Assembly (NCBI GenBank): GCA_011947345.1
Contig: JAAVTG010000528.1
Location: 558,001 to 622,000, forward strand
Direction: 5' to 3'
Source of the DNA: Phytophthora quininea
Taxonomy: Eukaryota > Oomycota > Peronosporomycetes > Peronosporales > Peronosporaceae
Length of the DNA: 64,000 bases
The first letter of the stretch is position 1, and each line of letters starts with the position of its first letter. Made by a program: the position numbers and the translations under genes. The notes below the pieces were generated by a model. It worked only from the letters and a program-made list of their open reading frames with translations. It was not told the DNA's origin and did not search any database. This document shows positions 62,791-64,000 of the stretch, one piece after another.

Positions 62791-64000
62791 CTACAAGAGC
62801 AACCCCATGTTCTTGTGGAAGATGTTGCGCGCTGCATTCACGTCTCGGTCGTACACTGCCAGACAGCTCCTGCATCGAAAGACTTCGCTGCCGCCGAGGT
62901 TGTTTTTATCGTTCCGCAGCCTGAGCAGGTCTTCGACGTGTACTCCTCCTCGCACTCGACCAGTCGACCGCCCGCGCGCTCCAACTTGTTCTTCAGGAGC
63001 ATCTTGAAGCGGTAGTGAGCCTGCGCCAGCATAGCCCTCGCCGTAGGGCTTCGAATCTTCCTCTTCTGGACGGTGACGGAGGTTTCCGGGGTAGCGTCTG
63101 CTGCTGCCTCCAAGAAATACCGTCGCACCATCTCCGACGTGTGGAAGGATGGGAGAAGGACTTGCTTGTAGTTCATCGCCAACCAGCTCGAGAGCTTTTG
63201 GTGCATGTCGTTCACGGCTCGCGTCGCCTATCGAGACGTGAAGCGTATCCGTCTACGCAGCCGGTAGCGAAACCGATGCTCGCTTGACTTGCTTGTCTTT
63301 GTTCGGTCGTGTGGTGTTGAGCGTCTCGCCTTGCACGCGTTGTTCATCTGGGCGAGCATGGACTTCATCTCGTCCACGGCCTCGAACTTCTTCTTCAACA
63401 CGGAGCGCGCGTCCTTCACGCTGAACGTTCGTCCGTCGGGGTCGTACACGGTTGCGAACTTGCGCACGCCGGGATCAATCGCGCACACTCGCTCGCTCTT
63501 GGACGGGTTGAACGCTCGCAGGCGAGGCACGATGAGGTAGTACTCTCCTTCGCGCAGGTGTTGTAGACGGACAGATCTCTCTAACGCTGGAAGACGTTCG
63601 TGCAGAGCAATACCCTCGCCCGACTTCATCCCGAAGAACTTGGTATGAAACAGGAGAGAGTCTTGGCCGTCCTTCTCTACAGCCTTCACCGAGCGTTTCC
63701 TGATCTCAATAGTGTTAGACGGCGAGAAGTTGCTCTTGAACTTCATGTCCGGGTAGGTGGTTTTCTCGTCCCGTCTCTTCTTGGCGAAGAACAGCGCCAG
63801 CGACGACTTCATCGCCTTCTTGAAATCACGGAACGCCGAGTCTCGGACCTCGTCGTGAACCTGCTTGTGCCGGGCTCTCGCACGTTTGTTGTTGCGGAAG
63901 TACTTGGACATGCTCTTCAGGATCGCGATCGGCCGGTACTTCTTCAAGAGTTCGGTCTGCGTCAGCTTGTCATCGGACGCGATTCCGAGTCGGTCTTAGC
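62791..64000 (-). CDS. Fanzor/TnpB-type RNA-guided nuclease (right edge of window)
   Basis: The RuvC-like nuclease shows RuvC-I (ERVCAIDPGVRKFATVYDPD), a helical bridge (RFRYRLRRRIRF, VNDMHQKLSSWLAMNYKQVL), LPSFHTSEMV at the RuvC-II position, RSPTARAMLAQAHYRFKMLL, then EEEYTSKTCSGCG and FRCRSCLAVYDRDVNAARNI, which form the CxxC/CxxC zinc ribbon with the RuvC-III Asp. A Glu-rich segment just before YTSKTC fits the rearranged catalytic Glu described for Fanzors and one TnpB group. Two breaks: an in-frame TAG at 63228-63230, and a one-base deletion at about 62912 inside the zinc ribbon. Upstream, the frame runs to a TAA at 63996-63998 with no clear ATG start, so the N-terminal part is missing, in an upstream exon or shifted. 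Stop at 62791-62793. Confidence 0.85.

Noticed and set aside
62791..64000. Bacterial IS605/IS607 contamination rather than a Fanzor
   Set aside because: The gene lies 151 bp from a spliced C2-DUSP gene on the same contig, and the motif details (YTSKTC preceded by Glu) fit the eukaryotic group. Contamination cannot be fully excluded at a window edge.
1..64000. tRNA, rRNA or other structured RNA genes
   Set aside because: None was recognised by eye; a covariance-model scan would be needed to exclude them.

Overview
This window looks like nuclear DNA of an oomycete, most likely a Phytophthora-type Peronosporales species. Genes are dense and lie on both strands. Introns are rare and short (about 58-82 bp, GT..AG). 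The gene content includes flagellar genes (axonemal dynein light chain p28, CFAP221), a fungal-type two-subunit NADPH sulfite reductase, a receptor-like TKL kinase, a full-size PDR/ABCG pump, a pectate lyase remnant, and proteins with Thr/Pro-rich mucin-like ectodomains. Two start regions carry an Inr+FPR-like motif of the oomycete type. All assignments come from reading translated motifs; no database was searched.

Layout: 1-10.7 kb holds a TKL kinase (cut by the left edge), dynein light chain p28, a mitochondrial dicarboxylate carrier, an old-yellow-enzyme oxidoreductase, a small membrane protein and an ANKRD13-like protein. Two decayed copies of a dispersed family with an Uma2-like signature are interleaved. 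10.8-13.6 kb is a gene-poor junkyard: a pectate lyase fragment, two pairs of direct repeats, and two more remnants of the dispersed family. 13.7-19 kb carries a claspin/Mrc1-like protein, an HSPA13-like ATPase-only Hsp70 and EMC2. 19.5-22 kb has two tandem Cys-rich single-pass membrane proteins. 22.3-26.1 kb is a head-to-tail array of five bacterial-type maltose O-acetyltransferases (the first is broken). 26.2-33 kb holds NOM1, a PLD3/4-like protein and a multicopper oxidase.

33.3-50.2 kb is a sulfite-assimilation neighbourhood: sulfite reductase beta (MET5 type), then divergently a uroporphyrinogen-III methyltransferase (first step to siroheme, the cofactor of the beta subunit), dynactin p50, a very long mucin-like/polytopic membrane gene with a 132-bp tandem array, and sulfite reductase alpha (MET10 type). 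50.6-62.6 kb carries an ABCG pump, a small protein sharing the Cys-rich domain of the mucin-like gene, an LRR-like orphan, CFAP221 and a C2-DUSP protein. The right edge (62.8-64.0 kb, minus) holds a TnpB/Fanzor-type RNA-guided nuclease gene with hairpins in its 3' flank; its 5' part may lie beyond the window.

A caution for every gene: many conserved housekeeping genes here are broken by what look like single-base deletions, often at short homopolymers. This suggests base-calling errors in the assembly rather than mass pseudogenisation. I therefore annotate such loci as genes with the break noted.
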